Below, in pieces: positions 1 through 7,478 of a DNA stretch of 21,511 bases. The DNA is from a virus: the IMG/VR virus record IMGVR_UViG_3300046751_000767, positions 1-21,511 of that record; one strand, 5' to 3'. A model generated the notes under the pieces. It saw nothing but the letters and a program-made list of their open reading frames with translations. It did not search any database and was not told the DNA's origin. Every line of letters begins with the position of its first letter. The stretch's first letter is position 1. The translations under genes were made by a program, and so were the position numbers.

Positions 1-1
1 A

Positions 2-244
2 GAAAGTTCAGTGCAGGACAAAATAGAAATCGTGGATTGTGGAGGTTGGAAAGTTTTTCAAGTCCGCACTGCGACCATCATAAGTCGTGACGGCACAGAG
101 ATCAGCAGATCGTTTAATCGTCACGTTGTTAACCCAACCGATGACGTTAGCAACGAAAGCGCAGACGTGAAAGCCCTTGCAACGCAATTTTTCACAAACG
201 AAGCAAAAGCGGCATACACGGCAGCACAATCGGAGGCAATTTAA
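2..244 (+). CDS. Small hypothetical phage protein, 5' end probably outside the window
   Basis: The frame is open from the first codon of the window to a TAA at 242-244, so the true start may lie upstream; a GTG at 11 is the first start codon inside. The visible part is about 80 residues. It has a beta-rich N-terminal half (IEIVDCGGWKVFQVRTATI) and an Ala-rich helical end. The stop overlaps the next ATG as TAATG, which indicates translational coupling within the late operon. I do not recognise a family; a small virion or tail-associated protein is a guess from position. Confidence 0.6.
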   Translation, partial: ESSVQDKIEIVDCGGWKVFQVRTATIISRDGTEISRSFNRHVVNPTDDVSNESADVKALATQFFTNEAKAAYTAAQSEAI

Positions 245-564
245 TGGCAGCAACAATTACATGGGTGGTATCGCAATGCGACCGCGCACTTAGCGATGGC
301 GGTATCAACAATATCCACTGGCGATGTAATGCGACGGAAACCGCTAGCGGCACTGACTACGCAGCAAGTTCATATGGCACCTGCGGACTTACTTACGACG
401 CAAGCAGCAGCGAATTCATTGCTTATGACAAAGTTACTCAAGAAAACTGTCTGACGTGGATCTATGCAAATGGCGTCGACAAGGACGCTATTGAGGCAGC
501 GTTGCAATCAGACATCGACTTAAAAATTACACCAACGGAAGGATATGGAACCCCATGGAGCTAA
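244..564 (+). CDS. Conserved phage protein, DUF7936-like
   Basis: This 106-residue protein starts at an ATG that overlaps the previous stop and has GGAGG about 8 nt upstream. It begins AATITWVVSQCDR and ends ITPTEGYGTPWS. This start and end style, an ITW opening and a TPTxxxGTPWS tail, is one I associate with a small conserved protein of marine and T7-like phages (DUF7936). The middle is polar, with alternating short strands and an acidic helix near residues 75-92. It has no membrane segment. Its place between small late genes suggests a minor virion or tail component, but no function is established from the sequence. The family name is from memory. Confidence 0.65.
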   Translation: MAATITWVVSQCDRALSDGGINNIHWRCNATETASGTDYAASSYGTCGLTYDASSSEFIAYDKVTQENCLTWIYANGVDKDAIEAALQSDIDLKITPTEGYGTPWS

Positions 565-737
565 CCCTAAAACTCGAACAAGGCGAGGTGCAGGACATCT
601 TGAACGTGCTAGGTGAGTTACCTAGCAAATCAGGAGCATGGCCACTGATGATGAAAATACAGGCGCAGGCGCAAGCGCAACTGCCAGAGCCAGAAGATGA
701 GCCAGCCGAGGATGAAGAGGCGGCAGTCGTTCAGTGA
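555..737 (+). CDS. Small acidic-tailed phage protein
   Basis: This 60-residue ORF overlaps the previous gene by 10 nt and ends in a GTGA overlap with the next. The N-terminal half is an amphipathic helix (ELTLKLEQGEVQDILNVLGEL) and the C-terminal third is highly acidic (PEPEDEPAEDEEA) after a QAQAQAQ run. The EVQxILNxLGELP arrangement is common among small phage proteins encoded near tail and lysis genes. The function is not known to me. The coupling on both sides supports a real gene. Confidence 0.55.
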   Translation: MELTLKLEQGEVQDILNVLGELPSKSGAWPLMMKIQAQAQAQLPEPEDEPAEDEEAAVVQ

Positions 738-922
738 CACCGACGCAAGAGGCCATCGCAAAGATCGAAGCGCTAGAGCGCGAGGTTGGCATTCGTCACG
801 AGGAAGTTGAGCGGCGGCTAGAGCGTGGTGACAAGCGCTTTGACAAATTGGAAATGATGATCTGGGGGGTGTACGCAACAGTCATAATCGCTGTCGCCTT
901 ACCACAATTGTTAGTCAGGTGA
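734..922 (+). CDS. XhlA-like coiled-coil membrane protein
   Basis: This 62-residue protein starts at a GTG within GTGA, overlapping the previous stop. Residues 1-40 form a charged coiled coil (IEALEREVGIRHEEVERRLERGDKRFDKLE). They are followed by one hydrophobic segment (MMIWGVYATVIIAVALPQLLV) that ends the protein. This coiled coil plus C-terminal transmembrane plan is that of haemolysin XhlA-type proteins, which are often encoded with phage holins and endolysins. Here it opens a run of membrane proteins leading to the holin and endolysin, so a role in lysis is plausible. A non-lytic membrane role cannot be excluded. Confidence 0.6.
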   Translation: MTPTQEAIAKIEALEREVGIRHEEVERRLERGDKRFDKLEMMIWGVYATVIIAVALPQLLVR

Positions 923-928
923 TGGCCG

Positions 929-1390
929 ATGGTGATAGAAAGCGTGCTGATGGCCTCAGCTGTCCTGAAACAAGTGTCAGATACGATTGGTGCAGTTAAT
1001 GAGGGCAAAGCATCTATAGAAACAGCGATGGGCTTGCTCGCGGATTTCGGCGCTGGGTTAAACGAATTTCAGAAGTCTAAATCGAGTGGATTTACGAAGC
1101 TCTCAAATGGCGACGTTCTGAAGCTCAGCATGATTCGTCGCAGCCAAGAGCGCTACGAGCATGAACTTAGAACGCTGCTGTTAGCGATGGATTCGACGCT
1201 ACTGGCGCAATACGACCAGGCGATTGCCGAAAACAAACGCAGGCATCAAGAGCAGCAACGGTATATGGCTAGAAAGAAAAAACAGCGAGAGGAATTGACA
1301 CGACAGCTGCTCGTAGGCGGCACCACACTTTTACTAGGGAGCGCGGTTGCTGTTGGTTTGGTCGCGTTAATCATCAAGGCATTCGGATGA
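929..1390 (+). CDS. Tail-anchored helical membrane protein of unknown function
   Basis: This is a 153-residue protein. The ATG at 929 lies 7 nt past the previous stop. Residues 1-100 are helical and polar. Residues 95-125 are very basic and Gln/Lys/Arg-rich (ENKRRHQEQQRYMARKKKQREE). A single C-terminal transmembrane segment follows (LLVGGTTLLLGSAVAVGLVALII) with a short tail. That layout fits a protein anchored in the inner membrane by its C terminus, or a virion protein that inserts there. It is encoded between the XhlA-like protein and the EF-hand protein and overlaps the next gene by ATGA. I do not recognise the family. Confidence 0.6.
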   Translation: MVIESVLMASAVLKQVSDTIGAVNEGKASIETAMGLLADFGAGLNEFQKSKSSGFTKLSNGDVLKLSMIRRSQERYEHELRTLLLAMDSTLLAQYDQAIAENKRRHQEQQRYMARKKKQREELTRQLLVGGTTLLLGSAVAVGLVALIIKAFG

Positions 1391-1608
1391 TTATGGCGTT
1401 TTTGCTGGTGATGATTGTTGATGGTGAACGCTTACAGACAGGAGACTTTCATTTTAGGAACGCTTACATCTGCAATCGCTTTGCTTATCTGTTGGAGACT
1501 GGTGCTATATCGCCGGTCGATAAACGCAGAGTGTACAACTCGCAAAAAAATCTGACGGCGTACTGCATCCCAGTGAAAGTGCGCCCTAATACGACGTTTT
1601 ATGACTGA
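1387..1608 (+). CDS. Small hypothetical protein with hydrophobic N terminus
   Basis: This 73-residue protein is ATGA-coupled to the gene before. It starts MIMAFLLVMIVDGE, a short hydrophobic stretch followed by a polar domain with two cysteines (ICNRFA and AYCIPVKVRP). This pattern recalls small proteins in lysis and late regions of marine podoviruses, but I cannot name a family. The N-terminal stretch is too short and lacks positive charges for a confident signal peptide. Position within the membrane-protein block suggests envelope association. Confidence 0.5.
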   Translation: MIMAFLLVMIVDGERLQTGDFHFRNAYICNRFAYLLETGAISPVDKRRVYNSQKNLTAYCIPVKVRPNTTFYD

Positions 1609-1945
1609 TATGAGTGGAAAACGATTACAGCCTCAAAGTGACTTCGAGCAGTTTGATGCAGACGGAGACGGGGTTGTCACGGACTCAGAATTGGAGATGA
1701 GTAGAGACTTGCAGAATTTAAAGCAATCCATGGAGAAGGCGCAGGCTCAGCGAGCGATGGCTTGGTTTGCTTTGCTCGGCATGTTGCTTTACCCGTCGCT
1801 GGTTGTTGTAAGCAGCTGGTTTGGACTGACGCAGGCGGCTGATTTGCTAGGGAACATGGCGCCAACGTATTACGTCAGCACTGCCGCGCTCGTCGCCAGT
1901 TACTACGGAGCGTCGGCCTGGCAGAACCGAGGGAATGGTAAATGA
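1601..1945 (+). CDS. EF-hand protein with two transmembrane segments
   Basis: This 114-residue protein has one textbook EF-hand loop near the N terminus. D19, D21, D23, the backbone position V25, T27 and E30 occupy positions 1, 3, 5, 7, 9 and 12 of DADGDGVVTDSE. A short helix follows, then two hydrophobic segments at about residues 50-75 (AMAWFALLGMLLYPSLVVVSSW) and 85-108 (MAPTYYVSTAALVASYYGASAW). A calcium-binding loop joined to a membrane hairpin and placed just before the holin suggests a membrane protein sensing or bound to Ca2+, perhaps an accessory holin. That role is inference. The start at 1601 overlaps the previous gene by 8 nt; ATG at 1610 is an alternative. Confidence 0.7.
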   Translation: MTDMSGKRLQPQSDFEQFDADGDGVVTDSELEMSRDLQNLKQSMEKAQAQRAMAWFALLGMLLYPSLVVVSSWFGLTQAADLLGNMAPTYYVSTAALVASYYGASAWQNRGNGK

Positions 1946-2319
1946 GTCTTATCGGCAGCCTGCTAGGCCCTGTGGCTGAAATCGCCGGCACTTGGATGAA
2001 GCAGCGTGGAGATGAGAAGCAGGCAAAGCATGAAGCGAAAATGCAGGTCATTCGTAATGGCGCAGAGTGGGAAGCCAAAATGGCCTCGGCGAGTGCGTCG
2101 AGTTGGAAGGACGAGTTTTGGACTGTAGTGCTAGCGATACCCGTATTCATGGTTGGTTACGCAATTGCCATGAATGATACGGCAGTGATAGATCGCGTTC
2201 AGATGGGGTTTCAGGCGTTGAATGCGCTGCCAGAGTGGTATCAGTACCTGCTCTTTTTAGCCGTCAGCGCATCTTTCGGTATACGCGGTGCAGACAAATT
2301 GATGAAGTTGCGGAAATGA
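1942..2319 (+). CDS. Holin, 3TM family
   Basis: This is a 125-residue protein. The N terminus (MSLIGSLLGPVAEIAGTWMKQRGDEKQAKHEAKMQ) is followed by the conserved-looking WKDEFW stretch. Two clear hydrophobic segments come next (TVVLAIPVFMVGYAIAM and YLLFLAVSASFGIRGADKL). The N-terminal GSLLGPV...G segment gives a third weak one. This matches the 3TMs_Phage-holin (GTA_holin_3TM-type) plan. It would open the inner membrane so that the endolysin encoded directly after it can reach the wall. It is joined to its neighbours by ATGA overlaps at both ends. Confidence 0.8.
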   Translation: MSLIGSLLGPVAEIAGTWMKQRGDEKQAKHEAKMQVIRNGAEWEAKMASASASSWKDEFWTVVLAIPVFMVGYAIAMNDTAVIDRVQMGFQALNALPEWYQYLLFLAVSASFGIRGADKLMKLRK

Positions 2320-2753
2320 ACAGCGAACGACTGACAAAAATGCTAAAGCGCCACGAGGGCGTCAGGAGTCATGCGTACAAATGCAGCGCGGGTTTTATCA
2401 CTTGCGGTGCAGGCAGGAATTTAGACCCTGCTGGCGGCATTGGGCTGAGCGACTCCGAGATCGACATGCTGCTTTCAAACGACATTGCTCGCGTCGATCA
2501 AGAGCTCAAAGACCGGTTCGGTTGGTACAGCAAACTTGATAGTGTTCGACGCGATGCAATGATCGACATAGCGTTCAACCTAGGCTTGACCAAGTTGCTA
2601 GGGTTCAAAAAGGCGCTGGCTGCCATGGAGACCGGCGACTACTACTGGGCCAGCATAGAATTCAACGCGAGCCGCTGGGCAGAACAAGTAGGGGATCGAG
2701 CAGAAGAGCTCTGCGATATGATCGAGACTGGTGAATACCGTGCCGCTGCTTAG
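2316..2753 (+). CDS. Endolysin, glycoside hydrolase 24 (T4-type lysozyme)
   Basis: This 145-residue muramidase would cleave the beta-1,4 bond between MurNAc and GlcNAc. The start at 2316 is within ATGA, shared with the holin stop. The catalytic triad is visible with family spacing: E14 in HEG, then C23 nine residues on, and T29 six further. The GH24 family allows Asp or Cys at the middle position. The GRNLD segment and the C-terminal LGFKKALAAME and FNASRWAEQVGDRAEEL helices also fit GH24. There is no signal peptide or SAR anchor, so export would depend on the holin. No Rz/Rz1 spanin pair is evident downstream. Confidence 0.9.
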   Translation: MNSERLTKMLKRHEGVRSHAYKCSAGFITCGAGRNLDPAGGIGLSDSEIDMLLSNDIARVDQELKDRFGWYSKLDSVRRDAMIDIAFNLGLTKLLGFKKALAAMETGDYYWASIEFNASRWAEQVGDRAEELCDMIETGEYRAAA

Positions 2754-4218
2754 CATCGCGCCACCACCAGGCGTCGTCAAAAACGGCACTGAACTCCAGC
2801 AGGCCAACAGCTGGTCTGATGCGAACTTGGTGCGCTGGTACGAAGGTTCGCTGCAGCCAATCGGCGGCTGGCGCGCTCGCACAACAACCCAGATGACCGG
2901 CGCCGTGCGCAAAATCATTGCGTACCTAGATTACACCCGAAACCGACGCACGGTTGCAGGCAGCCATAGCAAGCTATTTTTTATTGCAGAAGACAACACA
3001 GTAACCGACATAACGCCGGTCGGTTTTACTGCAGGCAGCGCAGACGCCGTGCAGAACCTTGGCTATGGCGGTCTGACCTGGAACCTATCAACCTGGAACA
3101 CACCGCGCCCCGATAGCGGCACTTATACGCCAGCGACTACCTGGTCACTGGATACTTTCGGACAGTTTGTCATTGGCTGCAGCACGTCTGACGGCAAGCT
3201 CTACCAGTGGGAAAACAACCCGTCGAACGTCGCTGCAGTGTTAAGCAATGCGCCCACCAACAACAACGCGGTCTTTGTCACAGAGGAACGCTTCGTCGTC
3301 GCCTTGGGTGCCAGCGGTATTGGCAACAAAGTGCAGTTTAGCGACCAGGAGGCCAGCAATACTTGGACGCCTGCAGCTACGAATCAGGCGGGTAGTTTTA
3401 CGCTCGCGACTAACGGCTCACTGATGCAGGGCGTCAGGTTGCGCGGCGAGAGTCTGCTTTTGACCGATGTTGACGCGCATACTATGCGGTTCCAGGGTCC
3501 GCCGTTTGTCTACGGCTTTCAGCAGGCCGGCACCGGCTGCGGCGTGATAAGCGCAAACAGCTGCGTCGTCGCTGACGGTGCTGCGTTCTGGATGGGCAAC
3601 AATGGCTTTCACGCCTACAACGGGTCAGTGCAAACCCTGCGTAGTAGTGTTGGCGATTTTGTCTTTAACAACATAAACCTTAATCAGCGCTCAAAAATCT
3701 TTGGCGTTCTCAATAGTCAATACAGCGAGGTGGTCTGGTTCTATCCGAGCTCAGGCAACAACGAAAACGACAGCTACGTTTCATACAACTACCGCACCAA
3801 CATTTGGCAGATAGGGACATTTGCGCGCACGGCCGGTTTTGACGTCGGCGCGTTTCGGTATCCAAACCTTGTCGATACCAACGGTATCATTTTCGAGCAT
3901 GAGGTCGGCAACAGCTACGACTCTGACTCGGTGGTCTTTGCGGAAACCGGGCCAGTGCAGATTGGCAACGGCGACAACGTCATGGTCGCAAGATCGCTGA
4001 TACCCGACGAGCAGACCCAAGGCGACGTCACGGCGACATTCAAAACGCGCTTTTTTCCAAACGGCACAGAGACCAGTCATGGCCCTTTTAACATGGCCAA
4101 CCCGACGAGCGTGCGATTCCAGGGCAGGCAGGTGCAGATGCGCGTGACCGGCAACGTTCAGACCAGCTGGCGCGTTGGCACGATGCGGTTAGACGTAGTG
4201 GCAGGTAGTAAGCGATGA
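2731..4218 (+). CDS. Large tail protein, resembling phage stabilisation (P22 gp10-like) proteins
   Basis: This 495-residue protein starts at GTG 2731, overlapping the endolysin end by 23 nt; GTG 2740 is an alternative. It opens with a typical phage phrase (LLSIAPPPGVVKNGTELQQANSWSDANLVRWYEGSLQPIGGWR). It then consists of repeated beta-strand segments rich in Gly, Asn, Thr and aromatics (TFGQFVIGC, NNGFHAYNGSV, YNYRTNIWQIGTF), consistent with a beta-propeller-like body. The GNKVQFSDQE and GESLLLTDVDAHTMRF segments resemble the P22 gp10 tail-needle-adaptor family, which closes the portal channel. The family match is by eye and moderate; a generic tail hub or adaptor is the alternative. Confidence 0.6.
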   Translation: MNTVPLLSIAPPPGVVKNGTELQQANSWSDANLVRWYEGSLQPIGGWRARTTTQMTGAVRKIIAYLDYTRNRRTVAGSHSKLFFIAEDNTVTDITPVGFTAGSADAVQNLGYGGLTWNLSTWNTPRPDSGTYTPATTWSLDTFGQFVIGCSTSDGKLYQWENNPSNVAAVLSNAPTNNNAVFVTEERFVVALGASGIGNKVQFSDQEASNTWTPAATNQAGSFTLATNGSLMQGVRLRGESLLLTDVDAHTMRFQGPPFVYGFQQAGTGCGVISANSCVVADGAAFWMGNNGFHAYNGSVQTLRSSVGDFVFNNINLNQRSKIFGVLNSQYSEVVWFYPSSGNNENDSYVSYNYRTNIWQIGTFARTAGFDVGAFRYPNLVDTNGIIFEHEVGNSYDSDSVVFAETGPVQIGNGDNVMVARSLIPDEQTQGDVTATFKTRFFPNGTETSHGPFNMANPTSVRFQGRQVQMRVTGNVQTSWRVGTMRLDVVAGSKR

Positions 4219-4421
4219 GGTTGCCGACACCAGGAAGTAATTTTGACCAGCGTGCAGAAACGCAGCGCAATCTGCTGATCGAGCAGGCTGACGATCTGAA
4301 CCGCAAAAAAAATCAGGACATCGAGTTGCGGAGCGAGCGGCTCATTTTGCAGTCGCCAGATGGCACGCGCTTCAAACTGCAAGTCGATAACAGCGGCAAC
4401 CTATCGGCGAGCAGCATATGA
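4215..4421 (+). CDS. Small conserved late protein
   Basis: This 68-residue protein is ATGA-coupled on both sides. It begins MRLPTPGSNFDQRAETQRNLLIEQADDLNRKK, a coiled helix. It ends with a short beta unit (ERLILQSPDGTRFKLQVDNSGNLSAS). This helix plus small beta-hairpin plan is common in small proteins encoded beside large tail proteins of podoviruses. It is probably a virion or assembly component. The function is unknown. Confidence 0.6.
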   Translation: MRLPTPGSNFDQRAETQRNLLIEQADDLNRKKNQDIELRSERLILQSPDGTRFKLQVDNSGNLSASSI

Positions 4422-4801
4422 GTGAGTTTGTTGAAGAGGATGTGTCTGTCGCGATGGAGCCTTACCAGCTGCTGATCGAGCGCGCGCTAAAGCATGCAGG
4501 CGGCAGTCATACGTTTACTGACGTCGTTGACCTGGTGCGTGCCGGCAAGATGTTCTTTTGGCCAGGCGAGCGTAGCTGCTTAGTCACGGAGTTTGTGCAG
4601 TATCCGCGCCAGCGGCTGTTGCACGTTTTTTTAGCAGCTGGCGACATGGATGAAATAAAGCGCATGGAACCCAGCCTGCGCACGTTCGCAGAGAGCGTGA
4701 AGTGCAGCGCCATCAGCTTGACTGGCAGACGGGGCTGGGTTCGAGCATTGGCAGACTTAGGATTTAAAGAGGGCCACACCATTGTGGTGAAAAATTTATG
4801 A
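4418..4801 (+). CDS. Small late protein with possible GNAT-like fold
   Basis: This is a 127-residue protein. The segments HTFTDVVDLVRAGKMFFWPGERSCLVTEFVQYPRQRLLHVFLAAGDMDEIKRMEPSLRTFAESVKCSAISLTGRRGWVRAL give a strand-strand-helix-strand order. The GRRGW motif is typical of a phage family often flagged as acetyltransferase-like. No clear acetyl-CoA loop is visible, so catalysis is doubtful. It is encoded just ahead of the putative ejection proteins and coupled by ATGA on both sides. It may be a structural or assembly factor. Confidence 0.55.
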   Translation: MSEFVEEDVSVAMEPYQLLIERALKHAGGSHTFTDVVDLVRAGKMFFWPGERSCLVTEFVQYPRQRLLHVFLAAGDMDEIKRMEPSLRTFAESVKCSAISLTGRRGWVRALADLGFKEGHTIVVKNL

Positions 4802-5442
4802 GCAAGAGCAGCACCGGCGCGAACATAAGCGCGGAGGACATCATCCGCATGAATCCGGATTTGCTAGGGCAAGTGGGTCAGGCACCACCCCAGAGTATCC
4901 CAGAGTCAATGCCAGAACCTGCACCGGCACCGATGACGACCGACCAAGCCATCGCAAACTTTTACGGCTCTGGCGACCGCATAACGCAGCCAGATATGGC
5001 GTATTTCGATCAGTTCCCATTGCCTAGTGATACGGGCAGAGCGCCAATGCCAGTCATGTCAGGACCACAACCAGGGACGGGTGCAGCGGGCAGCGGTATG
5101 GCAGCGCCTTTTGTCCAACCTATGCAAACGCCTGCAGAAGTGATGGCCGCCATGGCTACGCTAAGCCGAAGCGGGCGTGGGGGCAGAAAAAACGCACGGA
5201 CACGCAGAAGAGCGCGGGAAGTGGTCGACCGATTTGAGGAAGACCCAGACAGCTTTGCACCACCTGCCCCTGTGAACCTGGCTGGCATGAATTTGAGCGC
5301 ACAAATGCCGACAACTGCTTTTCAGCCGCAAATGTTGACGCCAGCACCGATGGCTCAATCTCCGGTCATGCCGAGTCGCGGCCCGATGGTGCCAATTTTC
5401 GATTTTGAAGACATGGAACGCGGCATGCGTTTTGGGAGATAG
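4798..5442 (+). CDS. Pro/Met-rich low-complexity virion protein with a basic patch
   Basis: This 214-residue protein is rich in Pro, Met, Ala and Gln (PESMPEPAPAPM, PMPVMSGPQPG, MLTPAPMAQSPVMP). A strongly basic helix lies near residues 125-140 (GRGGRKNARTRRRAREVV), followed by an acidic stretch (RFEEDPDSF). Most of it looks disordered. The basic patch could bind DNA or RNA. It directly precedes the Q/A-rich protein at 5445 with a 2-nt gap and is likely part of the same injected or internal virion set. I do not recognise a family. Confidence 0.6.
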   Translation: MSKSSTGANISAEDIIRMNPDLLGQVGQAPPQSIPESMPEPAPAPMTTDQAIANFYGSGDRITQPDMAYFDQFPLPSDTGRAPMPVMSGPQPGTGAAGSGMAAPFVQPMQTPAEVMAAMATLSRSGRGGRKNARTRRRAREVVDRFEEDPDSFAPPAPVNLAGMNLSAQMPTTAFQPQMLTPAPMAQSPVMPSRGPMVPIFDFEDMERGMRFGR

Positions 5443-5444
5443 CG

Positions 5445-7067
5445 ATGAGCCTAGGCAAAAACAAATCTGATAGCCGGCAAGAGTTCGACCCAGAGCTCAA
5501 AGGTTTACTTACGGAGACATTTCAAACGGGGCGCGCGTTATCGCAGCAACCGTTTCAGCCCTACAACCAAGCAACCGTTGCGCCGCTTAGCCCGGTGCAG
5601 CTTGAGGCGATGAACCAAACAGCTGACACCGCACGGGCTGGTGTAGGCCAAGGCGAGATTCGCGACGCCATAGCAACAACGCGGGCAGAGACTGGTTTTC
5701 AGCCCATGATGGTAAACGCGGGTCAAGTCACGGCACCGGGCCAAGTCGCCGGCGTAAACGCAGGCCAGGTCGGCACTGGTTTTGGCTTCGATCCAATCAC
5801 TAATCAACAGGTGCAAGGTCGCAGCGTGCAAGAGCAGCAAATTAGCCCGCTGTCTGTGTTGGGTGCGCCAAGCGTTGGTCAGACCAGTGCGGTTCAAACT
5901 GGGCAGATTGGCGTTGACCCAATCACCGCGCAACAAGTGCAGGGGCAGACGGTCGAGGGGCAGAGTCTTGCCCAGACTGATTTGTCACCGTACCAAAGTC
6001 AGTTTGACTCGGCAGTGGTCGACGCAGCGCTTGGCGACCTTGATCGAGCTCGCCAGATGACGCAAAACCAAAACAGAGCGCGTGCCGTCTCCGCTGGCGC
6101 GTTTGGCGGCGATAGGCAGGCGCTCGTAGAATCAGAGACCAATAGAAACTTCGCTGATCAAGCTGCGCGTACAGCAGCCAACTTGCGTCTGCAAGGGTTC
6201 AGGAACGCGCAGCAACAGGCTCAAGCGGACTTGAACAGAGCTCAGCAAGCAGGCGCGCAAACGGCGCAGCTGGGGCAACAGGCTGCACTTGCGAACCAGC
6301 GCGCAACCCTGGCGGGCGATACCACCAGTGCGCAACTTGGGCTGCAGGGTCAGACCGAAACAGGCCGGCAGGCGCTGCAGTCTGGCTTGGCAGCGCAGTC
6401 ACAAAACACGCAGCGGGCTTTAGCAGACCAGCGTGCCGCGCTGACGGCAGGACAGCAAAACCTGCAGGCGGATCTAGCCCGGCAGCAAGCGAACCAGCGT
6501 GCAGCGTTGCAGGCGGACACAACGTCAGCGACAAACCTGATGCGTGCTGACCAGCTGAACGCGGCCAATGCTTTGGCAGCGCAACAAGCGACGCAAGCCG
6601 GTCAGATTCAAGCAGCGCAGTTAGGTCAACGCGGAGACCTAGCGAATCAAGATGCTGCCATGCGAGCGGCTCTAGCCAATCAAAACGCGGCGCTGCGTGC
6701 GCAGCAGCTAGGCTTTCAAGCGCAGCAGCTGAACCAAGACGCAGGGCTTCGAGCAGCTTTGGCTAACCAGAGTGCAGCCGCACAAGGTTCTGGCATTCGC
6801 CAGGGCGCTGCCCAGCAGCTGGCAGGACTAGGCGGCGCGCTACGAGGCTCGCAGTTCGCAGACGCAGCTGCGTTGCAAGGTGTGGGTGATCTGCAGCAAG
6901 CCGCAGGGCAGCGCTTACTGGACGACAGATTCCGCAGATTCATCGAGCAGCGAGAGTTTCCATTTCGCATGTTTGATGTTCTGCGTAGTGGCGCTGGCAT
7001 ATTGCCGAATCCTCTGACGAGCAGTAGCAGAGGTCGCGGCACTAACATAGGTTTGCCGGGTGGTTAA
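5445..7067 (+). CDS. Q/A-rich helical internal virion (DNA ejection-type) protein
   Basis: This 540-residue protein has a disordered N terminus, then an imperfect duplication at about residues 115-175 in which DPITNQQVQG is repeated as DPITAQQVQG. A conserved-looking SALGDLDRARQ / NQNRARAVSAGAFGGDRQALVESETNRN segment comes next. About 250 residues of Ala/Gln/Leu/Asn-rich helix with LANQxAxLR-type units follow. A C-terminal module (RFRRFIEQREFPFRMFDVLRSGAGILP) closes the protein. I recognise this plan from many marine podovirus-like phages, where such proteins are annotated as structural or DNA-ejection proteins. The start ATG has no overlap with the previous gene. Confidence 0.65.
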   Translation: MSLGKNKSDSRQEFDPELKGLLTETFQTGRALSQQPFQPYNQATVAPLSPVQLEAMNQTADTARAGVGQGEIRDAIATTRAETGFQPMMVNAGQVTAPGQVAGVNAGQVGTGFGFDPITNQQVQGRSVQEQQISPLSVLGAPSVGQTSAVQTGQIGVDPITAQQVQGQTVEGQSLAQTDLSPYQSQFDSAVVDAALGDLDRARQMTQNQNRARAVSAGAFGGDRQALVESETNRNFADQAARTAANLRLQGFRNAQQQAQADLNRAQQAGAQTAQLGQQAALANQRATLAGDTTSAQLGLQGQTETGRQALQSGLAAQSQNTQRALADQRAALTAGQQNLQADLARQQANQRAALQADTTSATNLMRADQLNAANALAAQQATQAGQIQAAQLGQRGDLANQDAAMRAALANQNAALRAQQLGFQAQQLNQDAGLRAALANQSAAAQGSGIRQGAAQQLAGLGGALRGSQFADAAALQGVGDLQQAAGQRLLDDRFRRFIEQREFPFRMFDVLRSGAGILPNPLTSSSRGRGTNIGLPGG

Positions 7068-7478
7068 ATGTTTAATGAAATGATGGCCAATTTGGCTAGT
7101 AGCGTGGGCGGCGGATTGCTTGACCAAGACGAGCGCGCACAACCCGTTGAGCCCAAGGTAGACCCCAGCAGCGTCACCAATGTTGTGTCGCAGAGCTTGA
7201 GCCGTACCGGTGACCAGTTCGCAGATTTGATGGCGAACCCGTTTGGTGGCCTGCAAGGAAGCCTTCGAGCAACGGCGGACTTGGTTTCAAACCCAGTACA
7301 GGCATATGAACGGCAAGTGCTGCAAGCGATGGCTGGGCAATCTCGTGACCCTTACGCCAATTTCAGAACTACGCAGCAGCGAATGAATGAGGCTGATCTC
7401 ATGTTTCAAGACGCGCAACGATTAGTACAGCTGCCTACCGGCGGATTTATGAACGCGGCACAGATGAGGCTTATGTAA
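7068..7478 (+). CDS. Small late protein in the ejection block
   Basis: This 136-residue protein's ATG directly follows the previous TAA, and its own stop overlaps the next ATG (TAATG). It is mostly helical, with a Gly-rich N terminus (ASSVGGGLLDQDE), a central QSLSRTGDQFADLMANPFGGLQGSLRA segment and a Gln/Met-rich end. It has no membrane segment and no known motif. It lies between two putative internal virion proteins and is likely packaged or used in assembly with them. Confidence 0.55.
   Translation: MFNEMMANLASSVGGGLLDQDERAQPVEPKVDPSSVTNVVSQSLSRTGDQFADLMANPFGGLQGSLRATADLVSNPVQAYERQVLQAMAGQSRDPYANFRTTQQRMNEADLMFQDAQRLVQLPTGGFMNAAQMRLM

Noticed and set aside
6199-7048. Several minus-strand frames opposite the Q/A-rich protein
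   Set aside because: GCN and CAG codons read backwards give few stops, so long antisense frames are expected here. No coupling or motif supports them.
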